Of a stretch of 64,000 bases of DNA, positions 54,995 through 63,830 are shown in pieces. The notes below the pieces were generated by a model. The model was given only the letters and a program-made list of their open reading frames with translations. It was not told the origin of the DNA and made no database searches. The position numbers and the translations under genes are program-made. Where the stretch lies: NCBI GenBank assembly GCA_964244725.1, contig CAXTJQ010000008.1, positions 121,231-185,230 of the forward strand, read 5' to 3'. The DNA comes from Kumtagia sp964244725. Its GTDB lineage: Bacteria > Pseudomonadota > Alphaproteobacteria > Rhizobiales > Rhizobiaceae. The stretch's first letter is position 1; each line of letters opens with the position of its first letter.

Positions 54995-55864
54995 ATGTCG
55001 CTAAAGGGCAAGACGCTGTTCATAACCGGCGGGTCGCGCGGCATCGGCCTCGCCATCGCGCTGCGCGCCGCGCGCGACGGGGCGAATGTCGCCATCGCCG
55101 CCAAGACCGATGCGCCGCATCCCAAACTGCCGGGTACGATCCACACCGCCGCGGCTGAAATCGAGACGGCCGGCGGCAGGGGGCTCGGCCTGCTGTGCGA
55201 CATCCGCGACGAGCGCCAGGTCGCCGAGGCGGTGGCCCGGACGGTCGAGACCTTCGGCGGCATCGACATTTGCGTCAACAACGCCAGCGCGATCCAGCTC
55301 ACCGGCACGCTCGACACCGAGATGAAGCGCTACGACCTCATGCACCAGATCAACACGCGCGGCACGTTCCTCGTTTCCAAATTGTGCATTCCGCACCTGA
55401 AGTTGGCCGCCAATCCGCACATTCTGAATCTGGCGCCGCCGCTCGACATGGCGGCCAAATGGTTCAAGGGCCACGTCGCGTATTCAATGGCGAAGTTCGG
55501 CATGTCGATGTGCACGCTGGGCATGAGCGCCGAATTTGCCGCAGACGGCATCGCTGTCAATTCGCTGTGGCCGTTGACGGCGATCGATACGGCCGCCGTG
55601 CGCAACCTGCTCGGCGGCGAGGGCTTGGCCGCGCTCAGCCGTTCGCCGCGGATCGTGGCGGATGCGGCCTACGCCATCGTCAACAGGTCGTCACGTCACA
55701 ACACCGGCAATTTCTATATCGACGAGGAGGTCCTGCGCGCCGAGGGCGTGACCGATTTTTCGCACTACGCCCCCGCCGCCGCGGGGCCGCTGGCAGGGGA
55801 TTTTTTCGTGCCGGACGCGGTGTTTGCGAGGACGACGACCAATGTCGCGAAAACCTTCGGCTGA
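54995..55864 (+). CDS. Short-chain dehydrogenase, HSDL2-like
   Basis: The product has 289 residues. The Rossmann motif TLFITGGSRGIGLAIALRAA, the NNAS strand (DICVNNASAIQLTG) and the YSMAK active-site Tyr/Lys (HVAYSMAKFGMSMCTLGMSA) are present. The region before the Tyr (LNLAPPLDMAAKWFKGH) and the overall pattern match the HSDL2-like subfamily of SDRs. The catalytic Ser appears replaced (LNLAPP), as in that subfamily. The substrate is unknown. Confidence 0.92.
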   Translation: MSLKGKTLFITGGSRGIGLAIALRAARDGANVAIAAKTDAPHPKLPGTIHTAAAEIETAGGRGLGLLCDIRDERQVAEAVARTVETFGGIDICVNNASAIQLTGTLDTEMKRYDLMHQINTRGTFLVSKLCIPHLKLAANPHILNLAPPLDMAAKWFKGHVAYSMAKFGMSMCTLGMSAEFAADGIAVNSLWPLTAIDTAAVRNLLGGEGLAALSRSPRIVADAAYAIVNRSSRHNTGNFYIDEEVLRAEGVTDFSHYAPAAAGPLAGDFFVPDAVFARTTTNVAKTFG

Positions 55865-55867
55865 CGG

Positions 55868-56386
55868 TCAGATCGCGGGCGTGCCCGGCTTTTTCTTGCC
55901 CGACATCCGGTCGATCAGCGCCAGAAGCAGCGCCGACAGGACGAAGGCGAGATGCATCAGCGTCAGCCACATCAGCTGGTCGCTGGTATAGGTCGCGCTA
56001 TTAAGGAAGATTTGCAGAAGGTGGATCGACGAGATGGCGACGATGGTCGAGGCGACCTTGATCTTGAGCGATCCGACATCGATCGTGCCGAGCCAGTGCA
56101 CCTCGCCCTCGTGCCCGCTGTCGAAGCGGCCGACGAAGTTTTCGTAGCCGGAGATGATGACCATCACGACGAGGCTAGCGACCAGCGCCGCGTCGATGAG
56201 GCCGAGCATCTTGAGGATGGTCTCGGTGTCCTCCAGGACGAACACCGTGCTCATGAATTCATAGAGCTTCTTGCCGAACGAGACCGCGTAAACCGCCAGC
56301 GCCAGGCCGAGTCCGATGTAGAACACCACCAGCAGCCAGCGCGACGCGAGGATGATCGATTCGACGGCGAGTTCGAGGCGTTTCAT
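55868..56386 (-). CDS. UPF0114 (YqhA-type) membrane protein
   Basis: The product has 172 residues with about four membrane helices (SRWLLVVFYIGLGLALAVYA; MLGLIDAALVASLVVMVIIS; VASTIVAISSIHLLQIFL; LTLMHLAFVLSALLLALID). The GYENFVGRF motif and overall order are UPF0114. Function unknown. The frame opens with a GTG four codons upstream; the ATG at 56386 is preferred. It converges on the SDR gene, with three bases between stops. Confidence 0.9.
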   Translation of the reverse strand: MKRLELAVESIILASRWLLVVFYIGLGLALAVYAVSFGKKLYEFMSTVFVLEDTETILKMLGLIDAALVASLVVMVIISGYENFVGRFDSGHEGEVHWLGTIDVGSLKIKVASTIVAISSIHLLQIFLNSATYTSDQLMWLTLMHLAFVLSALLLALIDRMSGKKKPGTPAI

Positions 56387-56454
56387 GATCCGATCCACAT
56401 GGCTTCCGGTTTTTCGACCATGGACCGGTCATTTGCAAGCCTGAGGCGACGGCG

Positions 56455-56486
56455 AAAAAGCCCGACCCGGACAAGCCGGATCGGGC
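56455..56486 (-). terminator. Terminator downstream of the OmpA-family gene
   Basis: On the minus strand GCCCGA, then CCGG, pair with CCGG and TCGGGC around a short loop, followed by TTTTT. It is a strong intrinsic terminator about 45 bases after the stop of the OmpA-family gene. Confidence 0.8.
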
Positions 56487-56529
56487 AGGGGCCGGCGTCC
56501 CTTGGCAGGACGGGACAGGGAACTCGGGA

Positions 56530-58392
56530 TCAGTTCGCGGAGGCGACCGGCGCGACCAGCGGCGTGATCCGGCGGATCGCCACCCGCCTGTTCTCGCGCT
56601 CGGGCGTCTGTTTGCGGACCTTGAGGAACTTCTCGCCGTACCCCTGGGTGGTCAGGTTTTCCGGGGGGACGTCGAACGCCGCGCTCAGCGCCTCCGCCAC
56701 GGCCTCCGCGCGGCGATCCGACAAAGCGAGGTTGGCGATGTCGGAGCCGACAGCGTCTGTGTGGCCCTCGATCAGGAAAGTTTCGGCCGGGTTCTTCGCC
56801 AACAGCTTGGACATCGCCTCGGCGACCGATTGCAGGCGTACGATCTGGTCCTCGGGGATGGTCGCAGCGCCGAACTCGAACGTCAGCGTGTCGAGGTCGA
56901 CGCGCCGGGTCTTGTCGCGGATGCGCGCCGAGCGCTTGACCTCGTCGACGGAATAGAGACGCTCGACGCGTTCGACCGGCGGCTTGTCGAGAAAATCGTA
57001 ATAGCTGTCGGCACTCTGGTCCTGATCGGCGTCGTAGATGTATTCCTCGCGCGGCACGTCGATGCGCATCGGCGGCAGGTCGTCGCCGGGGTCGCGCCAA
57101 TCGCCGCGCTCGGCGCGGCGGTCGTCGTCCTCGTCGACATAGGACAGGACGTATTCGCGGCCGTCCGGCGTGATGCGCGAGCGGCGGATGACCTCGCCGT
57201 AGCGGTCGCGCACCGTGACGACCTGCGTCCCGTCGCCGCGCTCGATGGTCTCGCGGGACCGGCCGCGCGGCAAGTCCTCGTATGTGACATCCTTGGCCCC
57301 GCGCGACAGGCGCGGCCTGTCGTTGCTCTCGACATTGACGTCACCATTAAGCTCGGTGATGACGCGGTCGCCGATTTCGCGCAGAACTTCCAGGCCCTTT
57401 GGCCGTTGGCGGCGGTCCGGGCCGTCGGGGTCGCGCTTGCTGCGCACGCCCTTTTCCTCGTTGACCGGTTTGACCTCGACAGGCTGCCCCTGCTGCTGTG
57501 CCGCCGCGTCGCTTGCGGGCGGCGGGGCGGCCGGTGATTCCGCCACGGGAGGCGTCCGTGCGGCTTGGTCGCCGGCCTGATCGGCGGCGCCCTTGCGCGG
57601 TCGCTTGCCGCCTTTGCCGGGCTTACGATCCGGACCGTCCGCGGCGGGCTGTTTCTGGCTGTCGAACATCGGCGCTTCCGCGCCATCATTCGGCGCTTCG
57701 GCCTTGGTCGGCGCGGAAGGCGCCTCGGGTTCGGCCGGCTGCGATAACGAGCCATCCGATTGGGGGACAGGATCGGACGGCGTAGGCGCGGCGGGATCCG
57801 CAGGCGGCGATGTCGGAGCTCGCACTTGCGGTGCGGGCGCCGCTTGGGCATCGGGCTGGGCGGCGGCCGGCGGTTGGGCGGCAGCCGGCGGCTCGACGGA
57901 TGGAACGGGGGTGTCGGCCGGCGCGGCCTGGGAGTCCGTAGCGGGCGCCGGCGTCTGATCGACCGGAGGCGTTGTCTCGGCGGGCGCTTGCGGTTCGGTC
58001 GGGGCCGCCTCGGGCTGGGGGGCGGGCTGCTCGGCGGCCGGCGGTGGCGGCGCGGCCTCGGGTTGAGCCGGCTCCGGCTCGGGTGGGGCTGCCTGCCGCT
58101 CGGGCTCTGGAGCAGGCGGCTCGGCCGCTTGCGGTTCGGGCGGAGCGGCTTCGGGTTCAGGCGGGGGCGGGGCAGCCTCCGGTTCCGGTGCGGGCGCCGG
58201 GGCTTCCGGCTCGGCCTGCGCCGGGGCCGCGTCGGCCGGCGGCGCGTCCTCCGTCTGGGTCAGCAAAATGGCGGCTTGGGCCGGGACGGCGCTGGTCGCA
58301 TCCTGATCGTGCGACGCCAGCGCGAAGGCCGAGACGGAGGTCAGAAGGACAGCGATGGCGCTTCCGGCCAGTTTCCGGGCGTGTCGGTTCAT
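56530..58392 (-). CDS. OmpA-family protein with long Pro/Glu/Ala region
   Basis: The product has 620 residues. A signal peptide (about 1-27) is followed by a low-complexity Ala/Pro/Glu/Gln region to about residue 300 (many APEPEAAPP units), a charged middle segment and a C-terminal OmpA/MotB peptidoglycan-binding domain with FLIEGHTDAVGSDIANLALS, DRRAEAVAEAL and LTTQGYGEKFLKVRK. It probably spans from the outer region to peptidoglycan as a cell-wall-bound protein. The start at 58392 has a GGGAG upstream. It is transcribed away from the YcgN-type gene, leaving about 160 bases between them. Confidence 0.88.
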   Translation of the reverse strand: MNRHARKLAGSAIAVLLTSVSAFALASHDQDATSAVPAQAAILLTQTEDAPPADAAPAQAEPEAPAPAPEPEAAPPPPEPEAAPPEPQAAEPPAPEPERQAAPPEPEPAQPEAAPPPPAAEQPAPQPEAAPTEPQAPAETTPPVDQTPAPATDSQAAPADTPVPSVEPPAAAQPPAAAQPDAQAAPAPQVRAPTSPPADPAAPTPSDPVPQSDGSLSQPAEPEAPSAPTKAEAPNDGAEAPMFDSQKQPAADGPDRKPGKGGKRPRKGAADQAGDQAARTPPVAESPAAPPPASDAAAQQQGQPVEVKPVNEEKGVRSKRDPDGPDRRQRPKGLEVLREIGDRVITELNGDVNVESNDRPRLSRGAKDVTYEDLPRGRSRETIERGDGTQVVTVRDRYGEVIRRSRITPDGREYVLSYVDEDDDRRAERGDWRDPGDDLPPMRIDVPREEYIYDADQDQSADSYYDFLDKPPVERVERLYSVDEVKRSARIRDKTRRVDLDTLTFEFGAATIPEDQIVRLQSVAEAMSKLLAKNPAETFLIEGHTDAVGSDIANLALSDRRAEAVAEALSAAFDVPPENLTTQGYGEKFLKVRKQTPERENRRVAIRRITPLVAPVASAN

Positions 58393-58555
58393 TCCATATA
58401 ACTCCCGTTCATGGGTCCCACCCGTCAGGCAACAGCCTATGGGCCAGTTTTGTTCCGGGTCGGGCCGGATCGGGGCGGGTTCATGGCGGACGAAGGGCGC
58501 GACTGAGATGTGATCGAGCCTTGACCGCCCGCGCGGCGCGGACCACATGCGCGCC

Positions 58556-59002
58556 ATGGAAACTCCATTCTGGAAAACCAAGACCCTGGAGGCGATGAGC
58601 CCGCCGGAATGGGAGTCGCTTTGCGACGGCTGCGGCAAATGCTGCCTGTCGAAGCTCGAGGACGAGGATTCGGGCGAAATCTACTGGACCACCGTCGCCT
58701 GCCGCCTGCTCGACGCCGGCACGTGCCGCTGCAGCGCCTATCCCGACCGGCTCGACCATGTGCCGGACTGCGTTCAACTCACGCCGCAGAAAGTGCGATC
58801 CGTCGCATGGCTGCCCAGGACCTGCGCCTACCGGCTCGTCGACGAAGGCCGCGACCTCTATTGGTGGCATCACCTGGTATCGGGCAGCGCCGAGACCGTG
58901 CACGAGGCTGGCATGTCGACGCGCGGGCGGATCACCGCCTTCGACGACGAACTCAAGGACGACGCCCATTATTTCGACCACATTGCCGGCGTCGAGCCCT
59001 AA
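58556..59002 (+). CDS. YcgN-family cysteine-cluster protein
   Basis: The product has 148 residues. The Cys arrangement CDGCGKCCLSKLEDEDSG, then VACRLLDAGTCRCSAYPDRL and VPDCVQL, is typical of the YcgN/UPF0260 family, with probable metal or Fe-S binding. The remaining WLPRTCAYRLVDEGRDLYWW block is conserved. Function unknown. The ATG at 58556 (METPFWKT) is the family start; another ATG lies nine bases upstream. Confidence 0.92.
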   Translation: METPFWKTKTLEAMSPPEWESLCDGCGKCCLSKLEDEDSGEIYWTTVACRLLDAGTCRCSAYPDRLDHVPDCVQLTPQKVRSVAWLPRTCAYRLVDEGRDLYWWHHLVSGSAETVHEAGMSTRGRITAFDDELKDDAHYFDHIAGVEP

Positions 59003-59121
59003 GGCCGATGCTGGATGAACGGGCGATGAACGAAGGATTCCGAAGGCGTTCAGGCGTTAGGCCGCAATCTCCACGCATCGCTTCGGCGGTTGGATCAACC
59101 CGAGCGGAATGGAGACGAACG

Positions 59122-59547
59122 ATGTATTACCATATCAGGAAGACGGCGCTTTCGGCGCTGATCGGCGCGATTTTGATGACCGGCATGAGCGCCGGCGCGC
59201 GCGCCGATAACCTTTATTCCGGTTTCGACGACGATGGCGACGCCCGCTCCGGGGTCATCCTTGATGGCCGCCATGACGACCGCGGCCCGCGCCGCGACGA
59301 CCGCTGGAACCGGCATAATGACGATGACGACAGCTGGGATGGCCGCGACGCCCGCCGCTGGGATCGCCATCGCCGCGAGCGCGGCTGCAGCCCTGACGAG
59401 GCGCTCGACAAGGCCGAGCGAATCGGCCTGCGGCGGGCGCGCATCGTCGATGTCGACCGGCGCACGATCGAGGTCGGCGGCCGCCGGTTCGGTCAGCGCG
59501 TCGTGGTCACCTTCGCCCGCGCGCCGCGCTGTCCGATCATCGGCTGA
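59122..59547 (+). CDS. Secreted Asp/Arg-rich protein, unknown function
   Basis: The product has 141 residues. The signal peptide (ALSALIGAILMTGMSAGARA) is followed by a very charged segment of mixed Asp/Arg/His (about 40-90) and a short conserved end (CSPDEALDKAERIGLRRARI, VDVDRRTIEVGGRRFG) resembling PepSY-like or antifreeze-type C-termini of Rhizobiales proteins. Function unknown. A GGAGAC lies upstream of the ATG at 59122. An intrinsic terminator follows the stop. Confidence 0.78.
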   Translation: MYYHIRKTALSALIGAILMTGMSAGARADNLYSGFDDDGDARSGVILDGRHDDRGPRRDDRWNRHNDDDDSWDGRDARRWDRHRRERGCSPDEALDKAERIGLRRARIVDVDRRTIEVGGRRFGQRVVVTFARAPRCPIIG

Positions 59548-59562
59548 TCCTGCCTGGCGAAC

Positions 59563-59585
59563 CCCGGAGCAAGCCTCCGGGTTTT
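59563..59585 (+). terminator. Terminator after the secreted Asp/Arg-rich gene
   Basis: CCCGGAG (59563-59569) and CTCCGGG (59575-59581) form a perfect 7-bp stem with a 5-base loop and four T residues, 16 bases after the stop codon. Confidence 0.75.
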
Positions 59586-59603
59586 ACGCGTCGCCGCCTG
59601 CGG

Positions 59604-60308
59604 TCAGAGCAGTTCGAACGTCACCGTGACCTGAACCCTGTACGAGTTCTCGCCCGCTTCGATCGGCGCGCTCGCCGCCCGGTCGAACGTCTTGGCCGAG
59701 ATCGGCATCGGCGACACGGCGACGTTCTGGTCCGTAATCTCCAGCACGCGCCCGAGTTCGACGCCGGCCGCCTGGCTCAATGTTTTCGCTTTCTGGATCG
59801 CGTCGGCCACGGCCCGCTTGCGGGCTTCGGCCACCGCGCTCGCCGGATCGTCGTTGGTGAAGGTAATCCCGGACCCCTGGTTGACGCCGAGGGCGACCGC
59901 CCGGTCGATGATCTCTCCGGTCTTGCCGAGATCGCGCACGCGCACCGAGAGCGTGTTCGTCACTTGATAGCCCGTGAGATCGCTCTTCTGGGTACCGTCG
60001 GGATTGTTGGTGTAAGTGTAGGTCGGCGCGATCTGCAGGCCCCCGGTCTGGAGATCGCGCGGCGCCACGCCCTGCGCCTTGAGCGCAGCGATCACCCTCG
60101 ACATGCCGGCGTTGGTCGCGTCGAGCGCCTCGCGGGCTGTCCCGGCCTGGTTCATCACGCCGAGCGACAGCAACGCCACGTCCGGCGGCACGGCGTTCTC
60201 GCCTTCCCCGGTCACCACTATGCGCGGACCGGGCGCCATGTCCGCCAAAGCGGGCAGGACCGATGCAAGGCCGGCGATGGCGAGGACAAGCGGGGCAAAG
60301 ATATTCAT
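59604..60308 (-). CDS. SIMPL-domain (DUF541) periplasmic protein
   Basis: The product has 234 residues with a signal peptide (to about residue 22). The SIMPL/DUF541 pattern is visible: RIVVTGEGENAVPPDVALLS, then LQTGGLQIAPTYTYTNNPDG, GYQVTNTLSVRVRDLGKTGE and ARKRAVADAIQKAKTLSQAA. Members form periplasmic oligomers; Brucella BP26 is one (immunodominant antigen). The exact function is unknown. The ATG at 60308 begins the signal peptide. Confidence 0.93.
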   Translation of the reverse strand: MNIFAPLVLAIAGLASVLPALADMAPGPRIVVTGEGENAVPPDVALLSLGVMNQAGTAREALDATNAGMSRVIAALKAQGVAPRDLQTGGLQIAPTYTYTNNPDGTQKSDLTGYQVTNTLSVRVRDLGKTGEIIDRAVALGVNQGSGITFTNDDPASAVAEARKRAVADAIQKAKTLSQAAGVELGRVLEITDQNVAVSPMPISAKTFDRAASAPIEAGENSYRVQVTVTFELL

Positions 60309-60501
60309 GGCAGGTCTCCGGCGCGCATCGATCAGGATTCGTCGGTTGGTACCGATCGAATGCGCGCTCATTGCGGCGCGGCCGGGCGACATCGACGTCC
60401 CGCCGCACCGCTGGTGGCGATCTCGTTCAGCCCGCCGCGCTATTGTCGCGCTATTTGCGACCCTTGTGCCGCGTCGTGAAACTGACTAATCCAGCCGCGT
60501 G

Positions 60502-60577
60502 GGGCCTGTAGCTCAATGGTTAGAGCCGGCGGCTCATAACCGCTTGGTTGGGGGTTCGAGTCCCTCCGGGCCCACCA
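60502..60577 (+). tRNA. ileX: tRNA-Ile(CAU), lysidine type
   Basis: The 76-base sequence folds as a full tRNA: 7-bp acceptor stem GGGCCTG / CGGGCCC, D arm with TAGCTCA, anticodon stem GGCGG / CCGCT with loop containing CAT, T arm GGGGG-TTCGAGT-CCCTC, and an encoded CCA end. The anticodon reads CAU, but the body (AGAGCCGGCGGCTCATAACC pattern, and the TTGGT variable region) resembles the minor tRNA-Ile whose C34 is changed to lysidine, rather than initiator or elongator tRNA-Met. Confirming this would need a tRNA-type classifier. Confidence 0.92.
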
Positions 60578-60599
60578 TCGCACCTTGGTCGCGCCCGCG

Positions 60600-60655
60600 T
60601 CAACCGACGGCGAAATCCGCATTCGTCAGGCCGGGATTGAGGCCCATAACGGTCC
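60600..60655 (-). pseudogene. Vestigial RTX tail
   Basis: On the minus strand the segment reads MGLNPGLTNADFAVG followed by a stop. This is a close variant of the last residues of the RTX protein immediately upstream on the same strand (VGLNLALTNADFTVS) and of the partial RTX gene at the window end. Nothing more of an RTX gene precedes it, so it is a 3' remnant of a further copy, lying just after the tRNA gene. Confidence 0.72.
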
Positions 60656-60680
60656 ATTGTGTCGCGGTCGCTGAAAACCG

Positions 60681-63512
60681 TCAACTCACCGTAAAATCCG
60701 CGTTCGTCAGCGCGAGGTTGAGGCCCACCACCGCGAACTTGATGGCCCCGACGCCGCCCGCCAGATTGCCGTCGGCGTCGTAGAACAGCCCGCCGCCGTC
60801 GGTGTCGTAGACGATGCGGTCGCTGGCGTCGTGCGCGACGCCGGCCGTGCTTTTCCAGAACGCGTCGGACGACAGGGTGCCCACACTAAGAGCGGCGAAG
60901 ATCGACTTGGCGAGCTTGATCGTGTCGTCCGCCGGGTTGAAGTCGGTGATCGCGTCGACGTTGCTTGCGCTGCTGAGCTGGGTGTTAAAGTAGAAACTGT
61001 CCTTGCCGGTCCCGCCGGTCAGCGTGTCGTTGCCCTTCAAGCCGAAGAGCAAATCGTCGCCGCCGAGCCCGCCGAGTTTGTTCGCGCCGTTGTTGCCGAT
61101 GATGCCTTGGCCAATGTTGTTGCCGGTCAGGTCGATGGCCGTGGACCCGGAGGCCGAAGTCGTCTGCAACAACTCGACCCAGTTGCTCGAGGCCAGGGTG
61201 AAAGACACGGCGGCATTGACCGTATCCGACCCTTCATTGGCAAATTCGACGACCTTATCGTTCGCGCTGTCGACGACGAAGGTGTCGTCGCCGCTATTGC
61301 CGGTCATGGTGTCCATACCGCCCCGGCCATCGAGAATGTTCGCGCCATTGTTGCCGACGAGGCTTTGGCCGATACCGTTGCCGGTCAGATTTATGGCGGC
61401 GCTGCCTAACGCCAGGGTCGTCTGCAGCGTCTCGATCCAGTTGCTCGCCGCAAGCGTGAAGGACACGGAAGCATTGACCGTATCGGCGCCGCCGCCGCTG
61501 AATTCGATCACCTTGTCGCCGGCATTGTCGACGATGAAGGTGTCGTCGCCGCCATTGCCGGTCATGGTGTCCGCGCCGCCTCGACCGTCGAGAATGTTCG
61601 CGCCATTGTTGCCGACGAAGATTTGGCCGATGCCGTTGCCGGTCAGGTCGATGGCGGCGGACCCGGACGCCAGCGTCGTCTGCAGCGTCTCGATCCAACT
61701 GCTTGCCGCAAGTGCGAAGGAGACGGAGGTATTGATCGTATCCGTTCCTTCGTTGGCGAATTCGACGACCTTGTCGCCGGCATCGTCGACGATGAAGGTG
61801 TCGTCGCCCGATCCGCCCGACATCTGGTCGGCGCCGGTTCCACCGTCGAGTTTGTCGTTCCCGGCATCGCCCTTCATCTGGTCTCCGCCGCCCAGGCCGA
61901 ACATCTTGTCGTTTCCGTCAAGGCCGTTCATCACGTCATCGCCGGACGTGCCTTGCAAATTGGGATCGTCTTGCGGCGTGCCGTTGATGGGTCGCACGAG
62001 ATCGCCGAGGATGGCCACCGTGGCGCTGGCGGTCCAGCCGACCGCCGCGCTTCCCGTCACGATCGAAAGCGAGAGCTTGAAGCTTTCCCGATATTCGTCC
62101 AGGCCGTCAGCGTTCAGGATGAACGAGAAGCTCTTGAACGAATAATAGGGTTCGAAATCGAGTGTCCCACCCTCCGGCAGGCCGTTTTGAAAATCGGCGG
62201 CGTCGACGCCGTCTCCGCCGGCGAAACTCCAGTGCACCTTAACGTCGCCCGCATTATCGCCAAGACGCTTGATCCCGAAGGTGATCGTGCGCGCCGCGGC
62301 GTCGTCCTTGTCGGTCAGCTCGTATTTGTCGGCCAGGATGATGAAAGTGTTGGTCGCGAGACTGGCGGTCACCCCGACGATCGGGCCGCTCTGGCCGGTC
62401 GCGCCGGCAAATCCGAGCTTGCCGGTCATCCCGTCCTTGCCGCCGTCGGTCTGCTGATAGGGCACGTCACCGGGAATGCCGCCCGCGCCGGCCGCCCCTC
62501 CGGCCCCGGCAGTGTTCGCGCTGACTTGGACCTGGGCGAGCGGTCCCTCGATCTGCGCGGTTCCGGCGTTCAGGATCGCGCTCGCCGCCGCTCCGCCGTC
62601 GCCGCCGTCGCCGCTGTCGCCGCCGTCGCCCGCATCGCCGTTCACGCCGCGGATGGTGTCGAAGTCGAACCCCGGCTGGGTGCCGGCATCTCCGCCCTGA
62701 CCGCCGCCGCCGCCCGATCCCCCCGCGCCGCCCTTTGCTGTATTGCCGAAAAATTCGACATCACGGACCAGCAACGAACCGGTATTCAGGATCGCGCCGG
62801 CCGCGTCGCCGCCGTCGCCGCCATTGGCTCCATGGCCGCCGTCGCCGCCATCGCCGCCGTCGCCCGAGTAGTTGGTCGCATCGTCCTGCGTGGGAATGCC
62901 CGCGCCGCCCGCGCCGCCGGCTCCCGCATATCCGCCGTCCCCGCCCGTGCCGCCCTTGTTGCCCGTGCCTGTGAACTGACTGAACTTCACGCGCTCGAGA
63001 ACGAGGCTGCCGTCGTTATAGATGCCGCCGACCGCGTTGCCGGCATCGTCGGCGAGACCGCCAAAGCCGCCATCCGTGCCGTCCTGTCCGTCGCCGCCCT
63101 GCACCGGCGCTCTTTCGCCCGAGGCGCCGTCCTGACCGTGAGGCCCCTTCACGCCGGATGCGCCCGCGAGGCTGGTTTCCTTGCCGCCTTTCAAATCGAG
63201 GTCGTGCAGCGTGACGCTTGCGCCCGTCGAAACGGTCATCATCCGGCCACCGATGCCGCCGCCGTCGAGCGTAATGTTATTGAGAAGCCCCCCTGTTCGG
63301 CCGTCGATGACCAGGGAGACGCCGGTGGCGATCTCCAGGGTCTTGACCAGCTTCAACGTCGATGTCGCCGCCGAGCCGTTGAAGACGGAGCGGTCGAAAC
63401 TGATCTCGGTGATCCCGCTGCCGGTCGCGCTTGCGATCGCTTCTCGCAGCGACGTCTTTCCATCGGCCGGGTCGACAACGTCATTGGCGGTATTGACGAC
63501 GACGCGTGACAT
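60681..63512 (-). CDS. Large glycine-rich RTX protein with Calx-beta-like domain
   Basis: The product has 943 residues and no N-terminal signal peptide, as expected for type I secretion. In order: beta-helix-like start (about 1-110; SLREAIASATGSGITEISFD), a Gly/Asp-rich region rich in GGDGG units (about 110-360), a Calx-beta-like domain (about 385-510), RTX nonapeptides (GNDKMFGLGGGDQMKGDAGN), three tandem repeats of 87 residues each with GDDTFIVD starts and GRGGADTMTGN ends, a further RTX block and a C-terminal serralysin-type tail (FNPADDTIKLAKSIFAALSV). It probably is a Ca-binding exported surface protein. No type I exporter genes are in the window. Confidence 0.88.
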   Translation of the reverse strand: MSRVVVNTANDVVDPADGKTSLREAIASATGSGITEISFDRSVFNGSAATSTLKLVKTLEIATGVSLVIDGRTGGLLNNITLDGGGIGGRMMTVSTGASVTLHDLDLKGGKETSLAGASGVKGPHGQDGASGERAPVQGGDGQDGTDGGFGGLADDAGNAVGGIYNDGSLVLERVKFSQFTGTGNKGGTGGDGGYAGAGGAGGAGIPTQDDATNYSGDGGDGGDGGHGANGGDGGDAAGAILNTGSLLVRDVEFFGNTAKGGAGGSGGGGGQGGDAGTQPGFDFDTIRGVNGDAGDGGDSGDGGDGGAAASAILNAGTAQIEGPLAQVQVSANTAGAGGAAGAGGIPGDVPYQQTDGGKDGMTGKLGFAGATGQSGPIVGVTASLATNTFIILADKYELTDKDDAAARTITFGIKRLGDNAGDVKVHWSFAGGDGVDAADFQNGLPEGGTLDFEPYYSFKSFSFILNADGLDEYRESFKLSLSIVTGSAAVGWTASATVAILGDLVRPINGTPQDDPNLQGTSGDDVMNGLDGNDKMFGLGGGDQMKGDAGNDKLDGGTGADQMSGGSGDDTFIVDDAGDKVVEFANEGTDTINTSVSFALAASSWIETLQTTLASGSAAIDLTGNGIGQIFVGNNGANILDGRGGADTMTGNGGDDTFIVDNAGDKVIEFSGGGADTVNASVSFTLAASNWIETLQTTLALGSAAINLTGNGIGQSLVGNNGANILDGRGGMDTMTGNSGDDTFVVDSANDKVVEFANEGSDTVNAAVSFTLASSNWVELLQTTSASGSTAIDLTGNNIGQGIIGNNGANKLGGLGGDDLLFGLKGNDTLTGGTGKDSFYFNTQLSSASNVDAITDFNPADDTIKLAKSIFAALSVGTLSSDAFWKSTAGVAHDASDRIVYDTDGGGLFYDADGNLAGGVGAIKFAVVGLNLALTNADFTVS
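61015..61800 (-). repeat. Three tandem 261-bp repeats within the RTX gene
   Basis: The coding region contains three units of 87 codons (GGDDTFIVDN to DTMTGNS pattern), highly similar in DNA. The same string of bases recurs near 61790, 61530 and 61268. They are coding repeats, and may vary in number between strains by recombination. Confidence 0.85.
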
Positions 63513-63830
63513 GGCTTCTCCCGTCGATTGACTGCATCTCGTCTGGGCCCGTCAGCCCGTCATGCCCGTATCCGGCGGCATGAAACAGCCGCGAGAACGG
63601 CCGGACGATCGCACTACGTTTGGCCGATGTTAAAACGCTTGAAAGATGTAGTATAGTGCCGCTTCATGCAACTAGCTAAACAGTTGGACTGACGGCTCTG
63701 CTGGATTGGAACGCCAAATCCGAGGACTCGACGCCGTCTACAAATGTCCGGCGACGACGCGCCGGATTTCCTGCAAGCAATTCCGGGTAGCCGGGACGGT
63801 CGATGAATCCGTGCGGAAATCGCGTCCGCG
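63513..63830. other. 318-base gap between RTX paralogues
   Basis: No gene is visible. The part around 63640-63690 is AT-richer (TTGAAAGATGTAGTATAGTG on the plus strand; a TATACT on the minus strand) and probably holds the promoter of the 943-residue RTX gene, which starts at 63512 on the minus strand. Confidence 0.5.

Noticed and set aside
60502..60577. tRNA read as elongator or initiator Met because of the CAU anticodon
   Set aside because: The stem and loop sequences resemble the lysidine-type tRNA-Ile; initiator features are absent.
61015..61800. Regularly repeated segments suggesting a CRISPR array
   Set aside because: The repeats are 261 bases long, in frame, and encode RTX-type protein units; there are no short repeats with unique spacers.
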